Below, in pieces: positions 8,303-17,481 of a stretch of 64,000 nt of DNA (position 1 is the stretch's first letter; each line of letters begins with the position of its first letter). The notes below the pieces were generated by a model. It was not told the origin of the DNA, searched no databases, and saw only the letters and a list, made by a program, of their open reading frames with translations. The stretch lies in NCBI RefSeq assembly GCF_009755665.1, contig NZ_CP046622.1, forward strand, positions 3,224,001-3,288,000, given 5' to 3'. The translations under genes were made by a program, and so were the position numbers. This stretch comes from Variovorax paradoxus (GTDB lineage: Bacteria; Pseudomonadota; Gammaproteobacteria; Burkholderiales; Burkholderiaceae_C).

Positions 8303-9766
8303 ATGCAACGCATCACGTCCGAAACCGTCGCCGACCTTTTCGATATCGCGGCAACGCGGCGCATCGAGGAGGCGGCCGCAGCCGCCCTGCCCGCCCACAC
8401 GCTGATGCAGCGCGCCGGCCTTGCGGTTGCGCGCCTGGCCATGGCTGTCGCGCCGCATGCGCGCACGGTATGGGTCGCCTGCGGGCCGGGAAACAACGGC
8501 GGCGATGGTTTTGAAGCGGCCGCGCAGTTACAGCAACGTGGCTTTCTGCCGATCGTCACTTTCGCCGGCGACGAGAACCGCCTGCCGCCGGACGCGAAGG
8601 CATCGCTGCAGCGAGCCAGGGATGCCGGTGTGATCTTCGCGCCCAACCCGCCCGCAACCTATGGACTGGCCATCGATGCGCTGCTCGGCATCGGCGCCAC
8701 CCGGCCGCTCGAGAACGCCATGGCCGAATGGCTGCGGCAGATGCATTCGACGGCGCAACCGGTACTGAGCGTCGACGTGCCGTCCGGCCTGGACGCGGAC
8801 ACCGGCGTTTCAAGCGCCATCCCTCATTCGAGTGCCGCATCGTTCCGCTTCTGCATCACCTTTCTGACCCTGAAGCCAGGCCTCTTTACGGCGCAGGGCC
8901 GCGATGCCGCAGGCACGGTGTGGTTCGACGACCTGGGTTGCAGCGGCAGCATCGCTGAACCGCCCGCCGCGCGCCTTGCGGGCCGGCCGGCGGCCCCGCC
9001 ACGCAGCCACGCATCGCACAAGGGCAGCTATGGCGATGTCGCCGTGATCGGCGGCGCACCCGGCATGGCGGGCGCCGCGCTGCTGGCCGGATCGGCTGCG
9101 CTGCATGCGGGGGCCGGACGCGTATTCGTGGGCTTGCTCGACCCGAGCGCCACCCCTGTCGACCTTGCACAGCCCGAGCTGATGCTGAGAGACGCCGATG
9201 CGCTCGATCTTTCAGGCATGACGGCGGTCTGCGGATGCGGCGGAGGCACAGACATACGCGCGGTGCTGCCGCGCGTGCTGGCGACAGCGGCTGCACTGGT
9301 GCTCGATGCCGATGCACTGAACGCCATTGCGAGCGACAGCGCGTTGCAAACGCAACTGGCATCACGCGGCCGACGCGGAAGGCCGACCGTCATCACACCG
9401 CATCCGCTCGAAGCCGCGCGCCTGCTGGATTGCACGGCCGCCGACATTCAAGCCGACCGGCTGGCAGCAGCCCGCGAACTGGCATCGCGCTATGGCGCAG
9501 TTGCCGTGCTCAAAGGCTCGGGAACAGTCATCGCCGACAACAGCGGCGCGCCGCCCGTGCTCAACCCGACTGGCAATGCCGCGCTCGCAACCGCCGGCAC
9601 GGGCGATGTGCTGGCCGGGATGATCGGCGCCGCGATGGCCTCGAAACAATCGCCATTCGAGGCTGCGCAAAGCGCCGTCTGGCGCCACGGCCACATCGCG
9701 GACACCTGGCCGGCCAATGCGCCCCCGCTGAGCGCCGGTGGGCTGGCGCGCCAGGCACCCGGCTGA
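8303..9766 (+). CDS. nnr: Bifunctional NAD(P)H-hydrate epimerase / ADP-dependent NAD(P)H-hydrate dehydratase
   Basis: This two-domain repair enzyme restores hydrated NADH/NADPH. The N-terminal YjeF epimerase domain (about residues 1-210) shows CGPGNNGGDGFEAA and PVLSVDVPSGLDADTG. The C-terminal ribokinase-like dehydratase domain has HKGSYGDVAVIGGAPGMAGA, LDADALNAI, VITPHPLEAARLL, AVLKGSGTVIA and NPTGNAALATAGTGDVLAG. At 487 residues the length is normal. ATG 8303 (MQRITSET) is preferred; an ATG at 8282 would add seven residues. A much longer open frame starting inside dadA is a shadow upstream of this start. Confidence 0.93.
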   Translation: MQRITSETVADLFDIAATRRIEEAAAAALPAHTLMQRAGLAVARLAMAVAPHARTVWVACGPGNNGGDGFEAAAQLQQRGFLPIVTFAGDENRLPPDAKASLQRARDAGVIFAPNPPATYGLAIDALLGIGATRPLENAMAEWLRQMHSTAQPVLSVDVPSGLDADTGVSSAIPHSSAASFRFCITFLTLKPGLFTAQGRDAAGTVWFDDLGCSGSIAEPPAARLAGRPAAPPRSHASHKGSYGDVAVIGGAPGMAGAALLAGSAALHAGAGRVFVGLLDPSATPVDLAQPELMLRDADALDLSGMTAVCGCGGGTDIRAVLPRVLATAAALVLDADALNAIASDSALQTQLASRGRRGRPTVITPHPLEAARLLDCTAADIQADRLAAARELASRYGAVAVLKGSGTVIADNSGAPPVLNPTGNAALATAGTGDVLAGMIGAAMASKQSPFEAAQSAVWRHGHIADTWPANAPPLSAGGLARQAPG

Positions 9767-9776
9767 TGAGGAGGTT

Positions 9777-10541
9777 CTAGCCGCGTCCGACGAAGGGCAT
9801 CTTCGTCGCCATCACGGTGTGGAACAGCACGTTGGCTTCCAGCGGCAGGTTTGCCATGTAGAGCACCGACTGCCCGACGATCTTGACGTCCATCAGCGGC
9901 TCGATCGCCAGTTCACCGTTGGCTTGCGGCACGCCCTTGGCCATGCGCGCGGCCAGCTCGGTCATGGCGTTGCCCACGTCGATCTGGCCGACTGCGATGT
10001 CGTACTTGCGCCCGTCGAGCGACGCGGTCTTGGTGAGACCCTCGACGGCATGCTTGGTCGCCGTGTAGGCCGGCGAATTCGGCCGCGGCGCGGTGGCCGA
10101 AATGGAGCCGTTGTTGATGATGCGGCCGCCTCGCGGGCTCTGCGCCTTCATCGTACGGAACGCCTGCTGAATGCAGAAGAACATGCCGTTCAGGTTGATG
10201 TCGACCACACCGCGCCATTGATCCGGCGTCCAGTCTTCAAACGCACCCGGTGGGTTGCCCACGCCGGCATTGTTGAACAGCAGGTCGACACGGCCGAAGC
10301 GTTCGACCACCGCGGCGAAAAGTGCCTGCACCGATTCGGCATTGGCCACATCGGTGGGCACCGCAAAGGCGCGCGCACCAGCCCCGGACTCTTCGGCCAC
10401 CTGCTCCAGGGGCTCGGGGCGGCGCCCCGCCAGCCCAACGCTCCAGCCATCGGCCAGCAATGCGAGCGCCGCGGCGCGTCCGATGCCCGTGCCGGCACCC
10501 GTGACGATTGCGATGCGGCCCTTGTTGTTTTCTACGCTCAT
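9777..10541 (-). CDS. Short-chain dehydrogenase/reductase
   Basis: This classical 254-residue SDR uses an NAD(P) cofactor. The cofactor motif [14 protein letters not shown] lies at residues 14-27, NNAGVG near 90, and the active-site pair YTATKHA (Tyr-x-x-x-Lys) about residue 160, preceded by the catalytic Ser in NNGSISA. The substrate is not predictable. It converges on nnr (10 bases between stops) and lies 61 bases downstream of rnr on the same strand. No terminator was seen between rnr and this gene, so read-through from rnr is possible. Confidence 0.85.
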   Translation of the reverse strand: MSVENNKGRIAIVTGAGTGIGRAAALALLADGWSVGLAGRRPEPLEQVAEESGAGARAFAVPTDVANAESVQALFAAVVERFGRVDLLFNNAGVGNPPGAFEDWTPDQWRGVVDINLNGMFFCIQQAFRTMKAQSPRGGRIINNGSISATAPRPNSPAYTATKHAVEGLTKTASLDGRKYDIAVGQIDVGNAMTELAARMAKGVPQANGELAIEPLMDVKIVGQSVLYMANLPLEANVLFHTVMATKMPFVGRG

Positions 10542-10602
10542 GCTCAGTGTCTCCTTCTCAGCTTGTCTGTCTTGCTTGTGTATGGATGCGATGCGTTGTG
10601 CG

Positions 10603-12897
10603 TCATGTGCGGCGCGGTGGCTTGCGACCCTTCATCTTGTTGGCGGCCTTCTTCACCGCCGACTTGAAGGCCTGCATCGCCGATTGAGGCCCCGCAGCTG
10701 CACCGATGGCGCGGTCGCCGCGTGGTTCGGGGGCGGCCTCGGCCTTGTGGCGCGAGCTGCGCTTGGCTGACGCCTTGACCGGCACGCCGGCCGAGCCCAC
10801 GCCCTTGTCCTTCATGGCACGCGACGTGAGTTCTTCGCCCTCTCGCACCAGCCGGAAATCGATCTTGCGCCCGTCCAGGTCGACGCGGCTCACCTGCACC
10901 CGAACGCGGGTGCCAATGGCGTAGCGGATGCCGGTGCGCTCGCCGCGCAGTTCCTGGCGCATTTCGTCGAACTTGAAATACTCGCCGCCGAGCTCGGTGA
11001 TGTGCACCAGCCCCTCGACATACATGGCGTCCAGCGTCACGAAGATGCCGAAGGTGGTGGCCGCGGTGACCACACCGCCGTATTCCTCACCCAGGTGCTC
11101 GCGCATGTACTTGCACTTGAGCCACGCCTCGACATCGCGGCTGGCTTCGTCGGCACGGCGCTCGTTGGCGCTGCAATGCAGGCCGGCGGCTTCCCACGCC
11201 AGCACTTCCTTGCTGGGCGCGACCGTGGCCTTCTGCGGCTTGGTCGTCGGCGCCTTGACGCGAGAAGCCAGCCGTTTGGCGAGCTTGGCATGCGCCTCGC
11301 CCGGCGTCGGCAGCATCGGCAGCTGATAGCGCGTCTTGCCGAGAATCGCCTTGATCACACGGTGCACCAGCAGGTCCGGGTAGCGCCGGATCGGGCTCGT
11401 GAAGTGCGTGTAGGCCTCGTACGCCAGGCCGAAGTGGCCGCTGTTGATGGGCGTGTAGATCGCCTGCTGCATCGAGCGAAGCAGCATGGTGTGGATCTGC
11501 TGCGCGTCGGGCCGCTCCTTGGTGGCTTCGGCAATGGCCTGGAACTCGCCGGGCCGTGGGTCGTCGGTAATGCTCAACCCCACGCCCATGGCCTTCAAAT
11601 AGCCGCGGAGGATTTCCTTTTTCTCGGGCGTCGGGCCTTCGTGCACGCGGAACAGGCCCGGGTGCTTGCCTTCGGCGATGAAGTCGGCGCTGCACACGTT
11701 GGCCGCGAGCATGGCTTCTTCGATGAGGCGGTGCGCTTCGTTGCGCGTGCGCGGCACGATCTTCTCGATGCGGCCGGCGTCGTCGCAGATGATCTGCGTC
11801 TCGGTGGTTTCGAAGTCGACTGCGCCGCGCTTGCCGCGCTGCTTGAGCAGGGCCTTGTAGACATCGGCCAGGTTCAGCAGATCCTTCACGCGGTCCTTGC
11901 GCTTGGCTGCCTCAGGGCCGCGCGTGTTGCCAAGAATGGCCGCCACTTCGGTATAGGTGAAGCGCGCATGGCTGAACATCACCGCCGGGTAGAACTGGTA
12001 GGCGTAAATCTCGCCGTCGGCGGCCACGAGCATGTCGCACACCATGCACAGGCGCTCGACCTCGGGGTTCAGCGAGCACAAGCCGTTAGAAAGCTTTTCC
12101 GGCAGCATCGGGATAACGCGGCGCGGAAAGTAGACACTGGTCGCGCGGTCGTAGGCGTCGATGTCGATCGCCGAGCCGGTCTGCACATAGGCGCTGACGT
12201 CCGCAATGGCCACTAGCAGGCGCCATCCCTTGCCTCGGCCAACCTTCGCGGGCTCGCAGTACACCGCGTCGTCGAAGTCGCGCGCGTCTTCGCCGTCGAT
12301 GGTGACCAGCGGCACGTCGGTCAGGTCGATGCGGCCCTTCTTGTCCGCAGGCCGAACCTTCTCCGGCAAGGCCTTGGCCTCGGCCAGGCATTCGGCGGAA
12401 AACTCGTGCGGCACGCCGTACTTGCGCACGGCAATTTCGATCTCCATGCCCGGGTCGTCTATTTCGCCAAGCACTTCCTTCACGCGGCCCACGGGCTGCC
12501 CGAACAGGGCCGGCGGCTCGGTGAGCTGCACCACCACAACCTGTCCCACCTTCGCGGGACCGGTCGCGCCCTTTGGAATCAGTACGTCCTGTCCGTAGCG
12601 CTTGTCTTCGGGCGCGACGAGCCAGATGCCGCCTTCATGCAACAGGCGGCCGATGATCGGCTGCTCGGGGCGCTCGACGATTTCGACCACCCGCCCCTCG
12701 GGACGCCCGCGCCTGTCTTGCCGCACCACGCGCGCCTTGACGCGGTCTTTGTGCAGCACCGCACGCATCTCGTTCGGGGGCAAATAGATGTCGGCTTCGC
12801 CGTCGTCGCGCTGCACGAAACCGTGTCCGTCGCGATGTCCCTGAACAGTTCCTTCAAATTCATCCAGCAGACCGCTGGAGTGGCCATTATTTTTGAT
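10603..12897 (-). CDS. rnr: Ribonuclease R (non-canonical start codon proposed)
   Basis: RNase R is a processive 3'-5' exoribonuclease that degrades structured RNA. Domains in order are: N-terminal cold-shock/OB domains; the RNB catalytic domain with [18 protein letters not shown] (metal-binding Asp residues) and [16 protein letters not shown]; an S1 domain near [11 protein letters not shown]; and a basic C-terminal tail ending [16 protein letters not shown]. The first conventional start in frame is GTG 12816. However, conserved coding continues 27 or more codons upstream ([20 protein letters not shown]), and no ATG, GTG or TTG occurs between there and the in-frame stop. AUC at 12897 is preceded by AGGAAAGAGAG with a 6-base spacer, so I propose it as the start (764 residues). 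GTG 12816 has no ribosome-binding site. The function is secure; the start is unproven. Confidence 0.88.
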   Translation of the reverse strand: MKNNGHSSGLLDEFEGTVQGHRDGHGFVQRDDGEADIYLPPNEMRAVLHKDRVKARVVRQDRRGRPEGRVVEIVERPEQPIIGRLLHEGGIWLVAPEDKRYGQDVLIPKGATGPAKVGQVVVVQLTEPPALFGQPVGRVKEVLGEIDDPGMEIEIAVRKYGVPHEFSAECLAEAKALPEKVRPADKKGRIDLTDVPLVTIDGEDARDFDDAVYCEPAKVGRGKGWRLLVAIADVSAYVQTGSAIDIDAYDRATSVYFPRRVIPMLPEKLSNGLCSLNPEVERLCMVCDMLVAADGEIYAYQFYPAVMFSHARFTYTEVAAILGNTRGPEAAKRKDRVKDLLNLADVYKALLKQRGKRGAVDFETTETQIICDDAGRIEKIVPRTRNEAHRLIEEAMLAANVCSADFIAEGKHPGLFRVHEGPTPEKKEILRGYLKAMGVGLSITDDPRPGEFQAIAEATKERPDAQQIHTMLLRSMQQAIYTPINSGHFGLAYEAYTHFTSPIRRYPDLLVHRVIKAILGKTRYQLPMLPTPGEAHAKLAKRLASRVKAPTTKPQKATVAPSKEVLAWEAAGLHCSANERRADEASRDVEAWLKCKYMREHLGEEYGGVVTAATTFGIFVTLDAMYVEGLVHITELGGEYFKFDEMRQELRGERTGIRYAIGTRVRVQVSRVDLDGRKIDFRLVREGEELTSRAMKDKGVGSAGVPVKASAKRSSRHKAEAAPEPRGDRAIGAAAGPQSAMQAFKSAVKKAANKMKGRKPPRRT

Positions 12898-12950
12898 ATG
12901 ATTCTCTCTTTCCTGAAATTCAAAACATAACTGCTTCGGCAGCTATGTGG

Positions 12951-13035
<85 letters not shown>

Positions 13036-13050
13036 CCCCTACCAAGCTGA

Positions 13051-13090
13051 AACCCCTGTGAATCTGTGATTTACAGGGGTTTTTTCTTTT
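13051..13090 (+). terminator. Intrinsic terminator of tRNA-Leu
   Basis: AACCCCTGT and ACAGGGGTT pair around a 13-base loop, followed by TTTTCTTTT. It lies 15 bases after the tRNA CCA end. Confidence 0.9.
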
Positions 13091-13586
13091 CCCTGGGAAC
13101 ATGATCGAGGGATGCTCTCCCTCTCGAAAACCGGCCACGGCCAAGGCAGGCCAGACCGACGAAAATCCGCCGCATTCGCGCACACCATCGCAGTCCCTAA
13201 GCGGGAGTTTTTGCGAAACGGTTTTCGACGACACGGATTCGGACAAGTGGAACGGGCTTCGTCTCATGAAGTGATGCAGCAACCTGCTCACCGAGGAGCG
13301 GCTTTTCGCCATTCTGACGCAGTACATCGACGAATGATCGCGCACAGTCTCATGAAGCGCGGCAACCGAGTCAATACACCGCGTTGCCAATAAAGGTGAA
13401 CCGCAAACCCAACCTGATGAGCGCGGCGTTCAACTCGCTGCGCGATCACAGGACGGATCTGCGGAGTTGCGACAGGCCTTGAAGCCCGCCGTGCACCTTA
13501 CCACGCCAAGGTTGCGGCCGATCCGGCCAGCCGATTGTTCCGCGCGGTCCGCCATACTCGGGCCGGCCGACCGCCGCTTCTCGTCC
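13091..13586 (+). other. Gap without an intact gene; possible protein remnant
   Basis: About 500 bases separate the tRNA-Leu terminator from the YkvA gene. Open frames here overlap each other and have no ribosome-binding site. One plus-strand frame around 13215-13337 reads like protein broken by a stop: ETVFDDTDSDKWNGLRLM, a TGA, then NLLTEERLFAILTQYIDE and a stop. The family was not recognised. The position directly 3' of a tRNA gene is a typical integration site, so this may be debris of a lost element. No integrase or direct repeat of the tRNA end was seen. Confidence 0.35.
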
Positions 13587-13979
13587 ATGTCCATTTTCCA
13601 GAACATCCGTCAGTGGGCTTCGCGGATCAAGCGCGACGCCGTCACGCTGTGGTTTGCCTACCGGCATCCTGGCACGCCGTGGTTCGCAAAGGCGCTCGCC
13701 GCCTTTGTGGTCGCGTATGCGCTGAGCCCGATCGATCTGATTCCAGATTTCATTCCGGTACTTGGCTATCTGGACGACGCCTTGCTGCTGCCCGGCCTGA
13801 TCTGGCTGAACATCCGGCTCATTCCCGCAGCTGTTCTCGAGGAATGCCGCGTCGGCGCAGACACGTGGATGAAAGAGCAAGGCGCGAAGCCCCGAAGCAT
13901 GACGGGCGCGGTTCTCGTTCTTGCGGTCTGGATCGCCGCTGGCGTTGGTTTGTGGGCTTGGTTCATCACGCGCGCCTAG
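13587..13979 (+). CDS. YkvA family (DUF1232) membrane protein
   Basis: A 130-residue protein with the DUF1232 core AYALSPIDLIPDFIPVLGYLDD (in parts: YALSPIDLIPDFIPVLG at about residues 43-60), the hallmark of the YkvA family, whose function is unknown. A second hydrophobic helix near the C-terminus (VLVLAVWIAAGVGLWAWF) suggests membrane anchoring. The start chosen is ATG 13587 (MSIFQNIRQWASRIKRD), where alignment with the family normally begins; the open frame extends 40 codons further upstream. It is flanked by a GC hairpin just after its stop (13984-14000). Confident as a family assignment only. Confidence 0.82.
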   Translation: MSIFQNIRQWASRIKRDAVTLWFAYRHPGTPWFAKALAAFVVAYALSPIDLIPDFIPVLGYLDDALLLPGLIWLNIRLIPAAVLEECRVGADTWMKEQGAKPRSMTGAVLVLAVWIAAGVGLWAWFITRA

Positions 13980-14010
13980 CCTTGCCGCGGCACACGCGGC
14001 TTCGAGACTC

Positions 14011-14036
14011 AAAAGTGTGGCGAAAGTCACACTTTT
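14011..14036 (+). terminator. Inverted repeat with T-tract after the YkvA gene
   Basis: AAAAGTGTG and CACACTTTT form a perfect 9-bp stem around GCGAAAGT. The A/T ends make it readable as a terminator on either strand. It stands 31 bases after the YkvA stop and upstream of a small possible gene. Confidence 0.55.
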
Positions 14037-14090
14037 CCATCAATATGCTTCAAAAAGTAACGTGAAAACGCACAAAAGGTTACGTTTGGT

Positions 14091-14213
14091 TTGAAAATAT
14101 GGACATCAAACCTACTGGAAACCATCGTGATCGCAGCATTTACCTTGTTAATCGGCATGTTCCTCGGCGCGTTGTTCATGAGCCTCCTGGTCATTTCGCG
14201 CTCGGATGACTGA
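14091..14213 (+). CDS. Putative 40-residue single-span membrane protein (TTG start)
   Basis: A frame too short for routine gene calling starts at TTG 14091 and ends at TGA 14211-14213. It reads MKIWTSNLLETIVIAAFT, then a strongly hydrophobic run (LLIGMFLGALFMSLLVI) and a short charged end SRSDD, giving one transmembrane helix. AAAGG lies about nine bases before the TTG. The upstream region is AT-rich with a GTAAC/GTTAC inverted repeat. An intrinsic terminator follows 39 bases after the stop, which supports a real transcript. No family was recognised. It could still be chance. Confidence 0.5.
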   Translation: MKIWTSNLLETIVIAAFTLLIGMFLGALFMSLLVISRSDD

Positions 14214-14251
14214 CGACAGCCGGGCCGTGGCCGCCCCACCCAAGCCCATCG

Positions 14252-14281
14252 AAAAGCCCGCTTACGCGGGCTTTTCTTTTT
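14252..14281. terminator. Bidirectional intrinsic terminator
   Basis: AAAAGCCCGC-TTAC-GCGGGCTTTT is a perfect 10-bp stem with a 4-base loop, followed on the plus strand by CTTTTT. It separates the small membrane ORF (plus) from the coiled-coil protein gene (minus) and can serve both. Confidence 0.9.
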
Positions 14282-14289
14282 GGGTCTGG

Positions 14290-14568
14290 CTACGTCAGCA
14301 GATTCGACTTGGGCCTGCGGCTCGTTTCAATCGAGTAGATGGCGGGCTTTTCCTGCTCGGCCCTCGCGTCGGGCTCCACGCCGGGAGCAGGCAGCGGATA
14401 AACCTCATGGGTCAGGCGCTTCACTCGGTCTGCGTACATCATTGCCAAGGCGGCGTGATGCTCCGCCGCCGCCTGGTGTTCGAGGCGTGCCATCTGCGCC
14501 TCCTGCAGCAACGCCGCCGCCCTTTTGAGGTGAAGGCTGGAACCGGATTGAAAGAGTTGGAAGAACAT
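14290..14568 (-). CDS. Small Ala-rich helical hypothetical protein
   Basis: A 92-residue protein whose centre (about residues 12-52) is a long charged, Ala-rich helix: LKRAAALLQEAQMARLEHQ then AAAEHHAALAMMYADRV. A Pro-rich polar tail follows. ATG 14568 (MFFQLFQSGSSLH) is chosen because GAGGAGGTT lies two bases ahead of it, a very strong ribosome-binding site. No signal peptide or known domain was recognised. It shares a bidirectional terminator with the convergent small ORF. I regard it as a real gene of unknown function, possibly lineage-restricted. Confidence 0.65.
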   Translation of the reverse strand: MFFQLFQSGSSLHLKRAAALLQEAQMARLEHQAAAEHHAALAMMYADRVKRLTHEVYPLPAPGVEPDARAEQEKPAIYSIETSRRPKSNLLT

Positions 14569-14736
14569 GGAACCTCCTCGAAGCAGAGGCAGCCACATTC
14601 AAGCCTTGGGTTCTACGTGTCTGTAGGCGCACAACTTTTCAGGCTGTCGTTCGGCCCTTAGTTCGCAGGTCGGCCAGTGCCGCCGCATAACCGGCAACGC
14701 TGCGGCGGCGTGTTTCGAGTTGCAGGGCCGAACGGC

Positions 14737-16143
14737 TCAGATCGGCAAGGCGATCAGATCGTGGCCTTCGGCGCCGACGATGCGGGCCTTGGTGAATTCA
14801 CCCACCTTGAGCGTCTTGCTGATTTTCTCGGGTGGCAGCAGGCGCACGGTGCCGTCGATCTCGGGCGCGTCGGCATAGGTGCGGCCAACGCCGCCCTTGC
14901 GACCCATGCCGGGCGCCGAATCCACCAGCACCTGCATCGTTGCACCGATACGCTGTTGCAGCTTGGCAATCGATACGGCTTCAGCCACTTCCATGAAGCG
15001 GGCACGGCGCGCTTCGCGCTCGGCGGCCGGCAGCATGCCGGGAATGTCATTGGCCGTTGCGCCTTCCACCGGGCTGTAGGCAAAGCAGCCCGCCCGGTCG
15101 ATCTGCGCTTCGCGAATGAAGTCGAGCAGGTGCTCGAACTCCTGCTCGGTCTCACCGGGAAACCCGGCGATGAAGGTGCTGCGGATCACGAGTTCGGGGC
15201 AGACCTCGCGCCAGCGCGCAAGGCGCTCCAGGTTCTTTTCGCCGCTTGCCGGCCGCTTCATGCGCTTGAGCACATCGGGGTGGCTGTGCTGCAGCGGCAC
15301 GTCGAGGTAAGGCAGCACCTGCCCGCTCGCCATCAACGGAATGATTTCGTCCACGCTCGGGTATGGGTACACATAGTGCAGACGGACCCACGCGCCGTAC
15401 GGCTCGGCAATTTCGCCCAGCGTGCGCACCAGTTCGAGCATGCGGGTCTTGACCGGCTTGCCGTCCCAGAACCCGGTGCGGTACTTCACGTCCACGCCGT
15501 AGGCCGAAGTGTCCTGGCTGATTACCAGCAGCTCCTTCACGCCACCTTCGAACAAGGCCTTGGCCTCGCCAAGCACGTCGCCGACCGGCCGCGACACCAA
15601 GTCGCCGCGCATCGAGGGAATGATGCAGAAGGTGCAGCGGTGATTGCAGCCTTCGCTGATCTTCAGGTATGCATAGTGGCGCGGCGTGAGCTTGAGGCCG
15701 GCAATGCCGAAGGTGTTGGGAACGAGATCGACGAAAGGGTCATGCGGCTTCGGCAGGTTGGCATGCACCGCATCCATTACTTCTTGCGTGGCGTGCGGAC
15801 CGGTCACGGCCAACACGCTCGGGTGCATTTGCCGAACCAGGTTGCCGCCCTGGTCGCCCGTCTTGGCGCCAAGGCACCCCGTGACGATGACGCGGCCGTT
15901 CTCCGCCAGGGCCTCGCCAATGGTATCCAGGCTTTCCTTCACCGCATCGTCGATGAAGCCGCAGGTGTTGACGATCACCAGGTCGGCGCCCTCGAAGGTC
16001 TTGGCCGTCTGGTAGCCCTCAGCGCTGAGCTGGGTCAGGATCAATTCGGAATCGGTAAGGGCCTTGGGGCAGCCCAGGCTCACAAAACCGACCTTGGGGG
16101 CAGCCGGCGTGGCGGTACGTTCGGGGGAGGCAACTTCGCTCAT
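14737..16143 (-). CDS. rimO: Ribosomal protein S12 methylthiotransferase RimO
   Basis: RimO adds a methylthio group to Asp88/89 of ribosomal protein S12, using S-adenosylmethionine and two 4Fe-4S clusters. The N-terminal MTTase domain has cluster ligands Cys25 (SLGCPK), Cys61 (VNTCGF) and Cys90 (VTGCLG). The radical-SAM motif CNHRCTFC gives Cys166, Cys170 and Cys173. A C-terminal TRAM domain ([17 protein letters not shown] onward) completes the usual arrangement. The short form of MTTase lacking MiaB-type features fits RimO. The start is ATG 16143 ([10 protein letters not shown]), 468 residues. It lies 41 bases downstream of phaR on the same strand. Confidence 0.95.
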   Translation of the reverse strand: MSEVASPERTATPAAPKVGFVSLGCPKALTDSELILTQLSAEGYQTAKTFEGADLVIVNTCGFIDDAVKESLDTIGEALAENGRVIVTGCLGAKTGDQGGNLVRQMHPSVLAVTGPHATQEVMDAVHANLPKPHDPFVDLVPNTFGIAGLKLTPRHYAYLKISEGCNHRCTFCIIPSMRGDLVSRPVGDVLGEAKALFEGGVKELLVISQDTSAYGVDVKYRTGFWDGKPVKTRMLELVRTLGEIAEPYGAWVRLHYVYPYPSVDEIIPLMASGQVLPYLDVPLQHSHPDVLKRMKRPASGEKNLERLARWREVCPELVIRSTFIAGFPGETEQEFEHLLDFIREAQIDRAGCFAYSPVEGATANDIPGMLPAAEREARRARFMEVAEAVSIAKLQQRIGATMQVLVDSAPGMGRKGGVGRTYADAPEIDGTVRLLPPEKISKTLKVGEFTKARIVGAEGHDLIALPI

Positions 16144-16184
16144 ATATGCCTCTATTGTCCCAGCTATCGGCCGGGACCGGGAAT

Positions 16185-16745
16185 TCAGGGGCGTTTGATG
16201 CCGAATGCGCCCAGAACCTGCTCGGTATTCTTCTGCATCTGTTCCTGCATTTGCAGGAACACGTTCTTGGACTGCTCGACGTAATTGCCCATCAGCCCCT
16301 GCAGCATTGGCGACTGCATGGTCATGAAGCGCGACCACATTTCGGGCGTCAGCCCTTCGGCCTTTTCGGCGAGCTGGGCCTGCACTTCGGTCATGGCCTG
16401 GATGTTCTTCTCGAGGTACGGCCCCATATAGCCCTGCATCGCTTGTCCGTAAAAACGGATGATGTTGGCCAGCACCTGCTCGGTGAACATGGGGGCACCG
16501 CCCGCCTCTTCTTCGAGAATGATCTGCAGCAGGATGCTGCGCGTGAGGTCGTCCCCGGTCTTGGCATCGCGCACCACGAACTGGGCGTTCTGTATCACCA
16601 GCTGCTTCACCTCGGTGAGCGTGATGTAGGTGGATGTCTCGGTGTCGTAGAGCCTTCGGTTGGGGTACTTCTTGATTACACGTTGCACCGGCTTCACCCC
16701 GGACTTCTTGCTCTGCACTGCGGACTCCTTCACATGGATGCCCAT
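16185..16745 (-). CDS. phaR: Polyhydroxyalkanoate synthesis repressor PhaR
   Basis: PhaR binds DNA upstream of phasin genes and also binds PHA granules, releasing phasin expression as polymer accumulates. The 186-residue protein shows the PHB_acc_N DNA-binding region [19 protein letters not shown] (about 25-43) and the accumulation-regulator domain with [20 protein letters not shown] glutamine- and methionine-rich C-terminus ([16 protein letters not shown]) could mediate granule contact. Its presence, with bdhA nearby, implies a PHB cycle, though no PHA synthase lies in this window. Confidence 0.92.
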   Translation of the reverse strand: MGIHVKESAVQSKKSGVKPVQRVIKKYPNRRLYDTETSTYITLTEVKQLVIQNAQFVVRDAKTGDDLTRSILLQIILEEEAGGAPMFTEQVLANIIRFYGQAMQGYMGPYLEKNIQAMTEVQAQLAEKAEGLTPEMWSRFMTMQSPMLQGLMGNYVEQSKNVFLQMQEQMQKNTEQVLGAFGIKRP

Positions 16746-16818
16746 GTCATCCGATCAATTCTAGGTAGCGGTTTTGCTGCATCGCGACAAGGTTTACCCT
16801 GACCGCGCGTCCGCTGCC

Positions 16819-17187
16819 TCAGTCGGGCGTTGTCGCGTACTCGGCGCCGCAGGCATTGCAGCCGGCGCTCTCGGGGCGCTCCGCGGTCGCCTCTCGAAAA
16901 CGCAGGGGGCTCTTGTGGCCGTACACCACCCAGCAACGCGGGCAGTGCTCATGGCCGGCCGTGGGCAGGTAGGCGCGGGCGCGCTGTTCGGCACGCTCCT
17001 GAGTCACCGCAATGCCCTGCTGCAGGGCACGAGCAATTTCGCGCCCTGCCATGGTGTCGGTACGGCCGCTCGCGTGGTCGTTGATGCCGTAGACCGCACG
17101 CGCAAATTCAATGGGGGCTTGCCGAAGCAATGCGGCCAGGCGCATCTCGGCATGAGCCCGATCAACCAGCGTTGATCGCGTATTCAT
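16819..17187 (-). CDS. Hypothetical protein with C-terminal zinc ribbon
   Basis: A 122-residue protein beginning MNTRSTLVDRAHAEMRLAAL. The C-terminal third has two Cys pairs, CPRCWVVYGH and CNACGAEY, spaced as a zinc ribbon. The N-terminal part is helical with no recognised domain. The start ATG 17187 was chosen because upstream residues are hydrophobic with atypical composition. It sits alone between phaR and tRNA-Val on the minus strand. Function is unknown; a nucleic-acid-binding role is only a guess from the ribbon. Confidence 0.65.
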   Translation of the reverse strand: MNTRSTLVDRAHAEMRLAALLRQAPIEFARAVYGINDHASGRTDTMAGREIARALQQGIAVTQERAEQRARAYLPTAGHEHCPRCWVVYGHKSPLRFREATAERPESAGCNACGAEYATTPD

Positions 17188-17356
17188 CAGATCGCTTATC
17201 AAGAAATTTGGAAAAGGTTTGCAGAGCGGCCAAGGTAGCACAACAACATGGCCATGGTCTTTGTCTGCTTACCGCAAGGACGATTGAGACACCGGGGAAC
17301 CCGGTGAAAGCTCTGTTCAACAGACCCGGTGGTTGGCCGGAAGTTGAAACAGAAAT

Positions 17357-17433
17357 TGGTAGGCGCGATTGGACTCGAACCAACGACCCCCACCATGTCA
17401 AGGTGGTGCTCTAACCAGCTGAGCTACGCGCCT
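17357..17433 (-). tRNA. tRNA-Val(GAC)
   Basis: A 77-base tRNA with acceptor AGGCGCG/CGCGCCT, discriminator A and encoded CCA. The anticodon stem CCACC/GGTGG encloses TTGACAT, giving anticodon GAC for GUC and GUU codons. D arm GCTCAGCTGGTTAGAGC and T arm GTTCGAGTC are normal. The gene is just downstream of relA. Confidence 0.97.
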
Positions 17434-17481
17434 AAGGATGTGTCCGAGAAGCAGCTATTGTAGCAGGAGAAAACGCGCTTT

